Source: Microbacterium sp. SA39
GTDB taxonomy: Bacteria > Actinomycetota > Actinomycetes > Actinomycetales > Microbacteriaceae
Direction: 5' to 3'
NCBI RefSeq assembly: GCF_000967865.1
Contig: NZ_JXRU01000032.1
Coordinates: forward strand, 124,001 to 188,000
DNA: 64,000 bases
Positions within the stretch are counted from its first letter, which is position 1, and each line of letters starts with the position of its first letter. A program made the position numbers and the translations under genes. Positions 1-7,907 of the stretch are shown one piece after another. The notes under the pieces are model-generated. The model saw only the letters and a program-made list of their open reading frames with translations. It searched no databases and was not told the origin of the DNA.

Positions 1-127
1 GTTCGGTTACGAGCATGTTCGGCGGCGACGCGTAATCCAGCGCGACGGCACAGCCCGTGCATAGGCCTTTTCCCTACGTTCGATTCAGCGGCATACAGTC
101 GCGTGACACCGAGCCGGGAGGACCATC

Positions 128-595
128 ATGATCCGCACGACCGTACCGACCTCTGTCCACAAGGGAGCCGCCCTCATCGGCGTCGCGGGACTCCTCGTCC
201 TCGCCGGCTGCTCCAGCACCCCTGACACCGCCGACGAGCCGACGAACAACGCCGACGGCGGCGCGGACTCCGAAGCCAGCGGCGGCGGTTCGGCTGCCAC
301 GTACGAAGACGGCACCTACACCGCCGACGGCCAGTACCAGACCCCCGAGACGGTCGAGAAGATCTCGGTCACGCTCACACTCGCCGATGGCGTCGTGACC
401 GACGTCGAGGTGACCGGTGACCCGCAGGCTCCAGAGTCCGAGCGGTACCAGGGCGAGTTCATCGACGGTATCGGCGACGTCGTCGAGGGCAAGCCGATCG
501 ACGAGCTCGACGTCTCGCGCGTCGCTGGGTCGTCGCTCACCAGCGGCGGCTTCAACGAGGCCGTCGAAGCCATCAAGGAAGAGGCCGCCGCGTAG
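128..595 (+). CDS. FMN-binding domain lipoprotein
   Basis: A 155-residue secreted lipoprotein. An N-terminal hydrophobic segment ends in a lipobox (LVLAGC, lipidated Cys28), followed by an acidic, Gly/Ser-rich linker to about residue 55 and a small FMN-binding domain. Near the C-terminus GSSLTS (134-139) matches the ApbE flavinylation motif SGATxTS, making Ser136 the likely FMN attachment residue (Ser in place of the usual Thr). The ATG has a clear GGGAGGA ribosome site. The ApbE gene follows after 18 bp and a membrane flavoreductase after that, so it is probably the extracytosolic one-electron carrier of that system. Family call is firm; the redox partner is inferred from context. Confidence 0.85.
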   Translation: MIRTTVPTSVHKGAALIGVAGLLVLAGCSSTPDTADEPTNNADGGADSEASGGGSAATYEDGTYTADGQYQTPETVEKISVTLTLADGVVTDVEVTGDPQAPESERYQGEFIDGIGDVVEGKPIDELDVSRVAGSSLTSGGFNEAVEAIKEEAAA

Positions 596-613
596 GCGCC
601 GACGGCTTCTGTC

Positions 614-1501
614 ATGGCGAGCTGGCGCTTCGACGCGATCGGAACGCACTGGGAGATCGAGTCCTCGGCCGTGCTGGACGAGCAGGATCGAGCGGCCGTC
701 GTCGTCGAGATCGAGCGCTTCGACCGCGACTGGTCGCGATTCCGGACCGACTCGGGTGTCGCTCGTCTCGGGCGTGACGGGGGAGCGCTGCTCTCTCCCG
801 ATGCGCAGCCGATGCTCGACGCCTACCGTGACCTCTCCGCAGCGACTGACGGTGCGGTGAACCCGCTCGTCGCCGACAGCCTCGCCGCCCTCGGATACGA
901 CGCCGACTACTCACTCAGGGCGGGTGATCCGGTGCGGGCCCCTGCCGCCTGGGAGGACCGCGTGTCGTGGACGGATGCCGGGGTGACGGCATCCGTTCCC
1001 GCGCTTCTCGACGTCGGGGCACTGGGGAAGGGGCGCCTGGTCGACCGAGTCGTCGCCGTGCTGGCGGAGACGCCGGGCGACCTCGTCGTCGACGCCGGTG
1101 GCGACATGCGCGTGCGCGGTACGCCGGTGCGTGTGGCGCTCGAGCATCCGTACGATGCGGCCAAGGCCGTCGGGGTGGTGAGCGTGCAGGACGGCGCGCT
1201 GTGCGCCTCCGCCGTCAATCGCCGAGCCTGGGGGAACGGCCTGCATCACGTGCTCGACGCGCGCACCGGCATCCCCGTGCGCACGTGGGCCGCGACCTGG
1301 GCGCTCGCGCCCGACGCGATGAGAGCGGATGCCGTCGCGACCGCTCTCTTCTTCGACGGCGGCCCCGCACTCGCGGAGCAGTGGGGCGTCGAGTGGGTGC
1401 GCATGTCCACTGACGGTCGCGCGCAGCGGTCGCCCGGCTGCCCGGCCGAGCTGTTCGTCTCAGGGAGCGGGCGCGGATCGCGCCCCGCTGCACAGAACTA
1501 G
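614..1501 (+). CDS. apbE: FAD:protein FMN transferase (ApbE family)
   Basis: 295 residues, covering the ApbE domain. It transfers FMN from FAD to a Thr/Ser of target proteins. Visible family motifs are VDAGGD (about 157-163), HHVLDARTG (about 211-219) and the Mg-binding tail DAVATALFF (about 239-247). It has no signal peptide or lipobox, unlike the classic ApbE lipoprotein, so it appears cytosolic although its presumed substrate just upstream is a lipoprotein. No convincing ribosome site precedes the ATG; translation probably depends on the upstream gene, 18 bp away. The pairing with an FMN-binding protein and a flavoreductase supports a dedicated flavinylation role. Confidence 0.9.
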   Translation: MASWRFDAIGTHWEIESSAVLDEQDRAAVVVEIERFDRDWSRFRTDSGVARLGRDGGALLSPDAQPMLDAYRDLSAATDGAVNPLVADSLAALGYDADYSLRAGDPVRAPAAWEDRVSWTDAGVTASVPALLDVGALGKGRLVDRVVAVLAETPGDLVVDAGGDMRVRGTPVRVALEHPYDAAKAVGVVSVQDGALCASAVNRRAWGNGLHHVLDARTGIPVRTWAATWALAPDAMRADAVATALFFDGGPALAEQWGVEWVRMSTDGRAQRSPGCPAELFVSGSGRGSRPAAQN

Positions 1502-1516
1502 GGAAGAGTGGAACAC

Positions 1517-3091
1517 GTGATCACGTCTCTCGCTGCCGCGCGCCAACGGGTGCTCGCCGTTCTCGGCTCGTTGTCGATGTACCGTCTGGTCCTGTTCGCC
1601 CTCGCAGCGCTCGCCGTCATCGCGTTCGTGCTCTCGCTCGCCGGGGTGATCGTCTCGCCGACGCCGCTGGAGCTGGTCGCCTCGTTCGTCGTGCTCGCGG
1701 TGGTGATCTCCGCCGTGGATGCCGCGGCGCAGCGCATCCTGCGCCTGCCCTGGCGCATCGAGTCGTCGCTGGTCACCGCGCTGATCCTGCTGTTCGTGCT
1801 CCGCCCCGGCGTCGAGCCTTCTGCGCTGATCGGTCTCGCCATCGCCGGAGCCCTCGCGAGCCTGTCGAAGTACCTGATCGCGTGGCGTGGGCGGCACATC
1901 CTCAACCCGGCGGCGTTCGGCGCCGCCGTGGTGTCGATCCTGGGGGCCTTCGGTGCGTTCGAATGGCTCGGCACCTCTTCCTCGTGGTGGATCGGCACGC
2001 CGTCGATGGCCCTCCCGGTCGCGATCCTCGGCCTCGCCGTGCTGTGGCGCACCGAGAAGGTGCGGGTCGTGCTGGTGTTCCTGGTCGTCGCGGTCGCGGT
2101 GTCGATCGTGCGGCAGGCCGTGCAGGCGCAGGAGTTCGACATCTCGTTCGACTTACTGACCGCGCTGCAGTTCGCCGTGCTGCAGTCCCCGTTGCTCTTC
2201 CTCGGCGCCTTCATGGTGTCGGAACCGCTGACGCTCCCTCCGCGCCGCCGCCAGCAGTTCGCGGTGGCCGCCGTGGTCGGTGTGCTCGCCGGATGGCCGA
2301 TCTCCGTGGCCGGGCTCTTCACCCTCGGGCAGGAGCGCGCCCTGCTGATCGGAAACCTGCTGGCCTTCGCCTTCGCGCTGCGCGGATCGGTCCGCCTGGT
2401 GCTCGAGCGGCGCGAGTTCGTGACGCCGACCGCCCAGGAGCTGACCTTCCGCGCGAAGGGGAAGGTGAAGTTCCTTCCCGGTCAGTACCTGGAGCTCGAC
2501 GTGCCGCATCACCGGCCGGATGCCCGGGGCACGCGGCGCGAGTTCAGCATCGTCTCCGCGCCGGCCGATCTGCCGACGCTGCGCATCGCGTACAAGAACG
2601 GTGACCAGAAGCATCCGTCGAGTTACAAGCGCGCTCTCGCAGAGGCCGAGCCCGGCGTGACTCTCGCGGTCACCGGGACGTGGGGTGACTTCATCCTTCC
2701 TCGGGGTGACGCTCCCGTGCTGATGGTGGCCGCCGGTATCGGTGTGACCCCCTTCGTCTCCCAGCTGCGTCAGCTGCAGGCGACGGGGCAGCAGCGCGAC
2801 GTCGTGCTCGTGTACGTGGCATCCGATGCCGGTGAACTCGCGTTCCGCGACGAGCTCGCGGCGACCGGGGTGCGCACCGTGGTGTTCACCCGAGACGAAC
2901 CCGCGGACCTGCCCGCCCACTGGAGCTGGGCGCAGGGCGCGAGACTCGACGCCGAGACCCTGGAACAGGTCGTCGCCGACCTCGGCAGCCGCCACGCGTA
3001 CATCTCCGGGCCGCCGCGGCTGATCGCCGATCTCGCTCCTGCGCTGCAGAAGGCGCGCAGCCTGACCACCGACGCGTTCGCCGGGTACTGA
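1517..3091 (+). CDS. RnfD/NqrB-like membrane protein fused to FNR-type oxidoreductase
   Basis: About 524 residues. Residues 10-290 hold some eight or nine hydrophobic helices resembling RnfD/NqrB. The C-terminal half is a ferredoxin-NADP reductase module: FLPGQYLELD, the FAD-binding RREFS (about residue 340), the nucleotide-binding AAGIGVTPF (about 405-413) and the terminal ISGPP. It probably passes electrons from cytosolic NAD(P)H through the membrane to the flavinylated lipoprotein encoded two genes upstream. GTG at 1517 is preferred because GGGAAGAG lies at proper spacing; GTG at 1508 sits too close to it. The domain reading is strong; substrate and direction are inferred. Confidence 0.8.
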   Translation: MITSLAAARQRVLAVLGSLSMYRLVLFALAALAVIAFVLSLAGVIVSPTPLELVASFVVLAVVISAVDAAAQRILRLPWRIESSLVTALILLFVLRPGVEPSALIGLAIAGALASLSKYLIAWRGRHILNPAAFGAAVVSILGAFGAFEWLGTSSSWWIGTPSMALPVAILGLAVLWRTEKVRVVLVFLVVAVAVSIVRQAVQAQEFDISFDLLTALQFAVLQSPLLFLGAFMVSEPLTLPPRRRQQFAVAAVVGVLAGWPISVAGLFTLGQERALLIGNLLAFAFALRGSVRLVLERREFVTPTAQELTFRAKGKVKFLPGQYLELDVPHHRPDARGTRREFSIVSAPADLPTLRIAYKNGDQKHPSSYKRALAEAEPGVTLAVTGTWGDFILPRGDAPVLMVAAGIGVTPFVSQLRQLQATGQQRDVVLVYVASDAGELAFRDELAATGVRTVVFTRDEPADLPAHWSWAQGARLDAETLEQVVADLGSRHAYISGPPRLIADLAPALQKARSLTTDAFAGY

Positions 3092-3092
3092 C

Positions 3093-3105
3093 GCCCGCGG
3101 CGGGC
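3093..3105. terminator. weak GC hairpin after the flavin cassette
   Basis: GCCCG and CGGGC flank a 3-nt loop just past the reductase stop codon. It is only 5 bp with no U-tract. The remaining intergenic sequence to 3232 shows nothing else I can name. Confidence 0.25.
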
Positions 3106-3232
3106 CGTGCGAAACGCTCGCGACGTTCGTTCATTCCGTCGGGCGATTTCGTGTTCGTCGGGTCGTTCCGGGGCGACTCGCCGGAATGTGCTGCACCGCT
3201 CCCGACAGAATGACTCGTGAGGTGCCGTTCGG

Positions 3233-4066
3233 TCAAAATCGCTCCCGCAGCCGCACGACGGCGGCGACGATCGCTGCCTCGACCGCGGGCCAGCCGTGGA
3301 CGACCTGGGCGTAGTCGAAGCGGAGGGTCTCATATCCGAGAACGGATGCCGCGGCATCCCGCACGCGATCGCTGTGTCGCTTCTGATCGCTCTCGTGATT
3401 CTCCCTGCCATCCGCCTCGAGGATGAGTCGGCCGCCGATCACGAAGTCCACGCGTCCGACGGTCGGAATATCGATCTGACAGTCGAGCGTGATGTCGAGT
3501 AGATGCAGGCGAAGCCTCAGCAACGACTCCGGTCCGCTGTCGGCGTCGTCGCGCGCGAGGTCGATGAGCCAGCGCCCGTTGGACGGGATCCTGGCTCGGA
3601 TGCGCGCGAGAGCCCGTCTGCGGATCTTGCCCTGGAGGAGCGCGGATACCAGCGCCGCGAAGAAGGTCTCCGCGCCTGAGCAGTGGTACGCGTGCACCAG
3701 CGCATCCTCGATCGGGGCGAGACCGAGGACTGCGCGGCCGTCGTAGTAGTGTCCGACGCAGGTGCAGTCCTGGTGGTGGGGTCGCCCATGGCCACCGAGC
3801 CAGACATGAGGGTTCGCGTCGTCGTCGAGAACCCAGATGCCGTGGAGGCGCAGAGCGCGTCGGCAGGTCAGCGATCCGCCGTGCTCTGCGGCCGCGACGA
3901 TGTCGCGCGCCGTCGTCGGGAGCGCGTAGACGCCTTGCCGAACTCGGACGATGGCTCCTGAGGCGACCTCCGCGCGCAGCATCCGGCGTGTCAGACCGAA
4001 TCGGCTGAGCAGGACGCCCCGCGCGATGCCGCCGTGATGAGTGAGGATGAAGGCGGCCGAATGCAT
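3233..4066 (-). CDS. AbiEi-like winged-helix / DUF559 nuclease-fold protein
   Basis: About 277 residues. The N-terminal 60 resemble the helix-turn-helix of type IV antitoxins (AbiEi): a GGIARG stretch then VRQGVYALP. The C-terminus fits DUF559, a Vsr-like PD-(D/E)XK fold: VDFVIGGRLILEADG supplies the D...ExD signature and is followed by a conserved Asp/Arg region and LGYETLRFDY. No AbiEii nucleotidyltransferase or methylase lies beside it, so an operating toxin-antitoxin pair is not supported. ATG at 4066 is chosen by homology to the usual start; there is no clear ribosome site, and an in-frame GTG at 4090 is possible. Such proteins are common, uncharacterised, often solitary genes in actinobacteria. 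Confidence 0.7.
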   Translation of the reverse strand: MHSAAFILTHHGGIARGVLLSRFGLTRRMLRAEVASGAIVRVRQGVYALPTTARDIVAAAEHGGSLTCRRALRLHGIWVLDDDANPHVWLGGHGRPHHQDCTCVGHYYDGRAVLGLAPIEDALVHAYHCSGAETFFAALVSALLQGKIRRRALARIRARIPSNGRWLIDLARDDADSGPESLLRLRLHLLDITLDCQIDIPTVGRVDFVIGGRLILEADGRENHESDQKRHSDRVRDAAASVLGYETLRFDYAQVVHGWPAVEAAIVAAVVRLRERF

Positions 4067-4254
4067 GCATCGATCGTGGTCGATGGGCACCTCGCGGAGA
4101 GATCGGGGTGCGAATCTGTGGAGAGTCCTCCGGCCGACCGTCACCTCGTCGGGAGCGGATGCCGATGCCGGGCGTATCAGGCCTAGATCGACCGACGAAC
4201 CGGAAATCTCCCGACGAAGTGCACGCGACCCGGGCCCCGACCGAGGCCAGCTCG

Positions 4255-5778
4255 TCAGCGCTCGGCCGGCACCGCCGCTGTCGGAGTCAGCGGCAGACGC
4301 ACCGTGAAGGTCGTGTCGCCCGGCTCGCTCGCCGCGGTGATCGTGCCGCCGTGACCGTCGACGATCGCCTTGACGATGGCGAGTCCGAGGCCCGTTCCTC
4401 CGGTCTGCCGGGCGCGGGAGCTGTCGCCTCGGGCGAAGCGGGCGAAGAGCTCCTCGCGGAGCGCGGGGTCGATGCCTGGTCCGTCGTCGTGCACGCGCAG
4501 CACGGCATCGGATCCCTCCTGGCTCACGCTCAGAGTGATGGTCGTCCCTGCAGGCGTGTGCGTCCGGGCGTTGGCGAGCAGGTTCGCGACGACCTGGTGC
4601 ATCCGTCCCGCGTCGCCGAGGATGGAGACCGGTTCGTCGGGCACGTCGATGACCCAGTGATGGTCGGCGGCGGTAGGGCGGGCATCCGAGAGCCCCTCGA
4701 GGGCGAGCTGGGTGAGGTCGACGGTGCCGTAGACCAGTTCACGCCCCTCGTCGAGACGTGCGAGCAGCAGCAGGTCCTCGACGAGCCGGGTCATGCGCAG
4801 GGACTGCGCCTGGATGCGCTCCAGAGACGAGGTCGTGCTCTCGATCGCGTCCGGGGCATCCGCTCCGGCCGGATTCTGACGCAGCGCGCGAAGGGACAGC
4901 TCCGAATAGCCGCGGATCGACGCGAGGGGCGTGCGGAGTTCGTGGCTCGCATCGGCCACGAACCGGCGCATCTGCTCCTCGTTCTTCTGGCGCGCCGCGA
5001 GCGAGGTGTTCACGTGATCGAGGAGCTTGTTCAGCGACGCGCCGACGAGACCGGTCTCCGTGCGCGGGTCGGCTTCGGATGCCGGGACGCGCTCGGTGAT
5101 GATCACCTCGCCCCGGTCGAGCTGCTGGTTCGCCACCCTGGTCGCGGTCCGAGCGACGGCGCGGAGGGGACGGAGGCTCACACGGATCGTGATCGCCGTC
5201 GTGAGGGCGAGCAGAATGAGGCCGCCGATCGTCGCGAGCGCGATCACGGTGAGCAGCTGCGTGAGCTGGTTCTGGATGTCGTCCCGGGGGAGACCGGCGA
5301 CGACGGCGACGTCGCTGGACGTCGACGTGATGGCGACCCGATACGAGCCGATGTCCTCGATCGCGACATTCGCGACCTGGCTGCCGTCGAGTGCCGCGGC
5401 GACCTGCGAGAGCTGTGCCTTCGTGAGGTTCCTCGTGGTGCCGCCGAGATCCACCTCGGTGCCCGAGAAGATGACGCCGCTCGTGCCGCTGACCGGGTTC
5501 GAGACGGCGAAGAGCAGCCCTGGCGGCACCTGCGAGAGCGGCCTCTCCAGGATGTTCCCCACGGTCGCGGCGCTCGGCGGGACCTGTCCGACGAGCGCCG
5601 CGAGCGCCTTGAGGTTGCCGAAGAGCTTCTGGTCCAGTTGATCCTCGAGGGTGCGGCTGAGCGTTGCGCTGGTGATGACGGCGACGATGACGAGGATCAG
5701 CGACACGAACCCGATCACGGCGGTCATCAGCCGTGTCTGCAGGCTCATCGGCCGGTGCGTCATCGCCGCATGGCTCAC
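4255..5778 (-). CDS. Sensor histidine kinase (EnvZ/TrcS-like)
   Basis: 507 residues from GTG 5778, which overlaps the response-regulator stop as GTGA. Order: one N-terminal membrane helix, an extracytoplasmic sensor region of about 140 residues, a second helix, HAMP, HisKA with SHELRTPLASIRGYSEL (His279), then the ATPase with N-box NLLANARTHTPAG and G-box DDGPGIDP. It autophosphorylates in response to an unknown envelope signal and passes the phosphate to the regulator encoded just upstream. It resembles the M. tuberculosis TrcS type. An ATG at 5763 would also preserve the first membrane helix. The stimulus cannot be read from the sequence. Confidence 0.9.
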   Translation of the reverse strand: MSHAAMTHRPMSLQTRLMTAVIGFVSLILVIVAVITSATLSRTLEDQLDQKLFGNLKALAALVGQVPPSAATVGNILERPLSQVPPGLLFAVSNPVSGTSGVIFSGTEVDLGGTTRNLTKAQLSQVAAALDGSQVANVAIEDIGSYRVAITSTSSDVAVVAGLPRDDIQNQLTQLLTVIALATIGGLILLALTTAITIRVSLRPLRAVARTATRVANQQLDRGEVIITERVPASEADPRTETGLVGASLNKLLDHVNTSLAARQKNEEQMRRFVADASHELRTPLASIRGYSELSLRALRQNPAGADAPDAIESTTSSLERIQAQSLRMTRLVEDLLLLARLDEGRELVYGTVDLTQLALEGLSDARPTAADHHWVIDVPDEPVSILGDAGRMHQVVANLLANARTHTPAGTTITLSVSQEGSDAVLRVHDDGPGIDPALREELFARFARGDSSRARQTGGTGLGLAIVKAIVDGHGGTITAASEPGDTTFTVRLPLTPTAAVPAER

Positions 5779-6503
5779 TGTGGAGCCTTGATCATGTAGC
5801 CGACTCCGCGGACCGTGTGCAGCAGGGGCGTGCGTCCTGCGTCGATCTTCTTGCGCAGGTACGAGATGTACAACTCCACGACCGACGACTTGCCGCCGAA
5901 GTCGTAGCTCCACACGCGGTCGAGGATCTGGGCCTTCGACAGCACGCGGCGCTCGTTGCGCATCAGGTAGCGGAGCAGCTCGAACTCCGTCGCCGTGAGG
6001 TCGATCTCGACGCCGTCGCGCATGACCTCGTGGCTGTCCTCGTTGAGGGTGAGGTCAGCCACGCGCAGGATCGACTGCCCGTCGTCCGCCGTGGCGTGAC
6101 CCGTGCGACGGATGATGGCGCGCAGACGCGCGATCACCTCCTCCAGGCTGAACGGCTTCGTCACGTAGTCGTCGCCACCCGCGGTGAGGCCGGCCACACG
6201 GTCGCCGACGGCATCCTTCGCCGTGAGGAACAGGACCGGGACGAGGCTTCCGGACTCGCGGAGTCGCCGCAGCACGGCCATGCCGTCGAGGTCGGGCATC
6301 ATGATGTCGAGCACCAGCGCATCCGGCTCGAATTCGCGCGCCACCTGCAGCGCCTCCATGCCGGAGGAGGCAGTGCGCACCTCCCAGCCTTCCATCCGCA
6401 GGGCCATCGCCAGAAGGTCCGTGAGCATCTGCTCATCGTCGACGGCGAGGATGCGAAGAGGGGAGCCATCCGGGCGGCGGAGGTCGGGCAGGTCGCTGGT
6501 CAT
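5775..6503 (-). CDS. OmpR-family response regulator (TrcR-like)
   Basis: 242 residues: a receiver domain (about 15-130) with the acidic pair in LAVDDEQ, phospho-acceptor Asp66 in LVLDIMMPDLDG and the conserved Lys in TKPF, followed by a winged-helix DNA-binding domain ending in HTVRGVGYMI. It is the partner of the overlapping downstream kinase. GGAGAC lies just before the ATG. A region with two TAnnnn-type hexamers (6520-6545) separates it from the divergent oxidase gene and may hold promoters for both, making the oxidase a plausible target, although that is inference only. Confidence 0.93.
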   Translation of the reverse strand: MTSDLPDLRRPDGSPLRILAVDDEQMLTDLLAMALRMEGWEVRTASSGMEALQVAREFEPDALVLDIMMPDLDGMAVLRRLRESGSLVPVLFLTAKDAVGDRVAGLTAGGDDYVTKPFSLEEVIARLRAIIRRTGHATADDGQSILRVADLTLNEDSHEVMRDGVEIDLTATEFELLRYLMRNERRVLSKAQILDRVWSYDFGGKSSVVELYISYLRKKIDAGRTPLLHTVRGVGYMIKAPQ

Positions 6504-6584
6504 GTCTCCATTCTGCGGAATCTCCTATGTGATTTCTATGGGATGCGCTATGCGTTGCCTGGGAGTGATGTCGGCGGCGGTGGC

Positions 6585-6590
6585 TACCAT
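6585..6590 (+). promoter_or_regulatory. -10 hexamer TACCAT, leaderless position
   Basis: Lies 6 nt before the ATG at 6597; no ribosome site is present, so transcription should begin at the start codon. Confidence 0.6.
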
Positions 6591-6596
6591 GACGGC

Positions 6597-7847
6597 ATGA
6601 CCGACAGCACAGATGCTCTGGCGTCCCCGAGTCACCGTCCCACCTCTGTCGAGGAGGTGGCCGGCATCATCCGAAGCGCGGTGCAGGGGTCCGTCCCGAT
6701 CACCGTGGTCGCCGGCGGGCACGGCCCCTGGTCGCACGAGCCGGAACCCGGCATTCGCATCGAGCTCGGCGGACTCGCCGGTATCGACGTCGAAGGCACG
6801 ACCGTCCGCATCGGGGGAGGTGCGGTGTGGGGCGACGTCGCGACGGCACTCGCCGACCACGGGCTCGCGATCAGCTCGGGCGACACGGCGACCGTCGGGG
6901 TCGGCGGCCTGACCCTCGGGGGCGGGATCGGCTGGATGGTGCGCGCCTGGGGGCTGGCCGTGGATCAGCTCATCGGCGCTCAGGTCGTGACGGCCTCCGG
7001 CGACGTCGTCGAGACCTCGGCCGACGTTCATCCTGACCTCTTCTGGGCTTTGCGCGGAGGGGGAGGCAACTTCGGGGTGGTCACGCGGTTCGATTTCGCC
7101 GCTCACCGGCTGCCCGGCATCGCGTTCGCGGAGAGCATCATCGACGGCGATGCGACCGCAGTGCTCCGCGCCGCGCGCGACCTGCTCCGTGAGGCGCCGC
7201 GTGAACTCACCGTCACCTTCATGGATGTGCCGCCGATGGACCCCAGTGCGCCGGCGGGTGCTCGGCTGAGCGGGGTCTGGGCCGCACCGGATCCCGACCG
7301 CCTGCGCGCCGTGCTCGAGCCGATCTCGGCGATCGGCGGCGTGCACACCGAGATCACGGCACCGGCCTACCGCGACATCCTGATCGAGATGCCCCAGCCC
7401 GAGGGGGAGGAGCAGGTGACTCCGCCGGGCTTCATCGGAGGCAACGGGTTGTACGCCGATCTCGACGATCAGCTGATCGAGCGCCTCGTCGCGTTCCGCC
7501 GCGCGTATCCGGCATCCGTGGTCTTCCTGCGGTCTCTGGGAGGGGCCTTCGGGGAGGTGCCGCAGGAGGACACCGCCTTCCCCGCGCGTTCAGCGACCTG
7601 GTTCGTCATGGCCGGAGCGTTCGACATCCCCGGCCTGGTCGACGACGACACGCGCTCGGCGGTCCGCGCGGACTGGGCGGGTATCGAGACCGGTCGCCTC
7701 GCGGAGTACGGCAATTTCGCCGATACCGAGCGGCCGGATGCCGTACCCGGCATGTTCACCGACGAGGCGCTCGTCCGGCTGCGCGAGGTGAAGTCGCGCT
7801 GGGACCCGCAGAACGTCTTCCGGCGCAACCACAACATCCTCGTCTGA
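6597..7847 (+). CDS. FAD-linked oxidoreductase (berberine-bridge type)
   Basis: 416 residues. An N-terminal PCMH-type FAD-binding domain shows VAGGHGPWSH near residue 42 and TVGVGGLTLGGGIGW near 100, followed by the ALRGGGGNFGVVTRFDF motif. The C-terminus ends in a BBE segment, SRWDPQNVFRRNHNI. Members oxidise sugars, alcohols or alkaloid-like substrates using covalently or tightly bound FAD. The His of AGGHGPWSH sits where covalent FAD attachment normally occurs, but no CysA-type bicovalent Cys is evident. The start is set by the -10 hexamer 6 nt upstream. The substrate is unknown; the gene stands alone between the two-component pair and gnd. Confidence 0.85.
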   Translation: MTDSTDALASPSHRPTSVEEVAGIIRSAVQGSVPITVVAGGHGPWSHEPEPGIRIELGGLAGIDVEGTTVRIGGGAVWGDVATALADHGLAISSGDTATVGVGGLTLGGGIGWMVRAWGLAVDQLIGAQVVTASGDVVETSADVHPDLFWALRGGGGNFGVVTRFDFAAHRLPGIAFAESIIDGDATAVLRAARDLLREAPRELTVTFMDVPPMDPSAPAGARLSGVWAAPDPDRLRAVLEPISAIGGVHTEITAPAYRDILIEMPQPEGEEQVTPPGFIGGNGLYADLDDQLIERLVAFRRAYPASVVFLRSLGGAFGEVPQEDTAFPARSATWFVMAGAFDIPGLVDDDTRSAVRADWAGIETGRLAEYGNFADTERPDAVPGMFTDEALVRLREVKSRWDPQNVFRRNHNILV

Positions 7848-7849
7848 CG

Positions 7850-7890
7850 CGACGAGGGCCGAACACCTGCGCGGTGTCCGGCCCTCGTCG
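7850..7890. terminator. Bidirectional terminator hairpin
   Basis: An 18-bp stem with one mismatch (7850-7867 against 7873-7890) and a 5-nt loop, placed between the convergent oxidase and gnd genes. Confidence 0.8.
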
Positions 7891-7907
7891 AACGCGGAAA
7901 TTCCGGG

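Noticed and set aside
1..35. Frame ending TAA at 33-35 (SVTSMFGGDA), possible tail of an upstream gene
   Set aside because: Only ten codons are visible and no family can be recognised, so it is not reported as a feature.
74..649. 191-aa open frame antisense to the FMN-binding lipoprotein
   Set aside because: Composition is that of a reverse-frame shadow in GC-rich DNA, and it overlaps a well supported gene.
3233..4066. Type IV toxin-antitoxin system
   Set aside because: No AbiEii-type nucleotidyltransferase gene flanks it; flanks are a flavoreductase and a kinase.
4108..5799. 563-aa plus-strand open frame
   Set aside because: Antisense to the histidine kinase; Arg/Asp/Glu-rich sequence without domains, as expected of GC-driven shadows.
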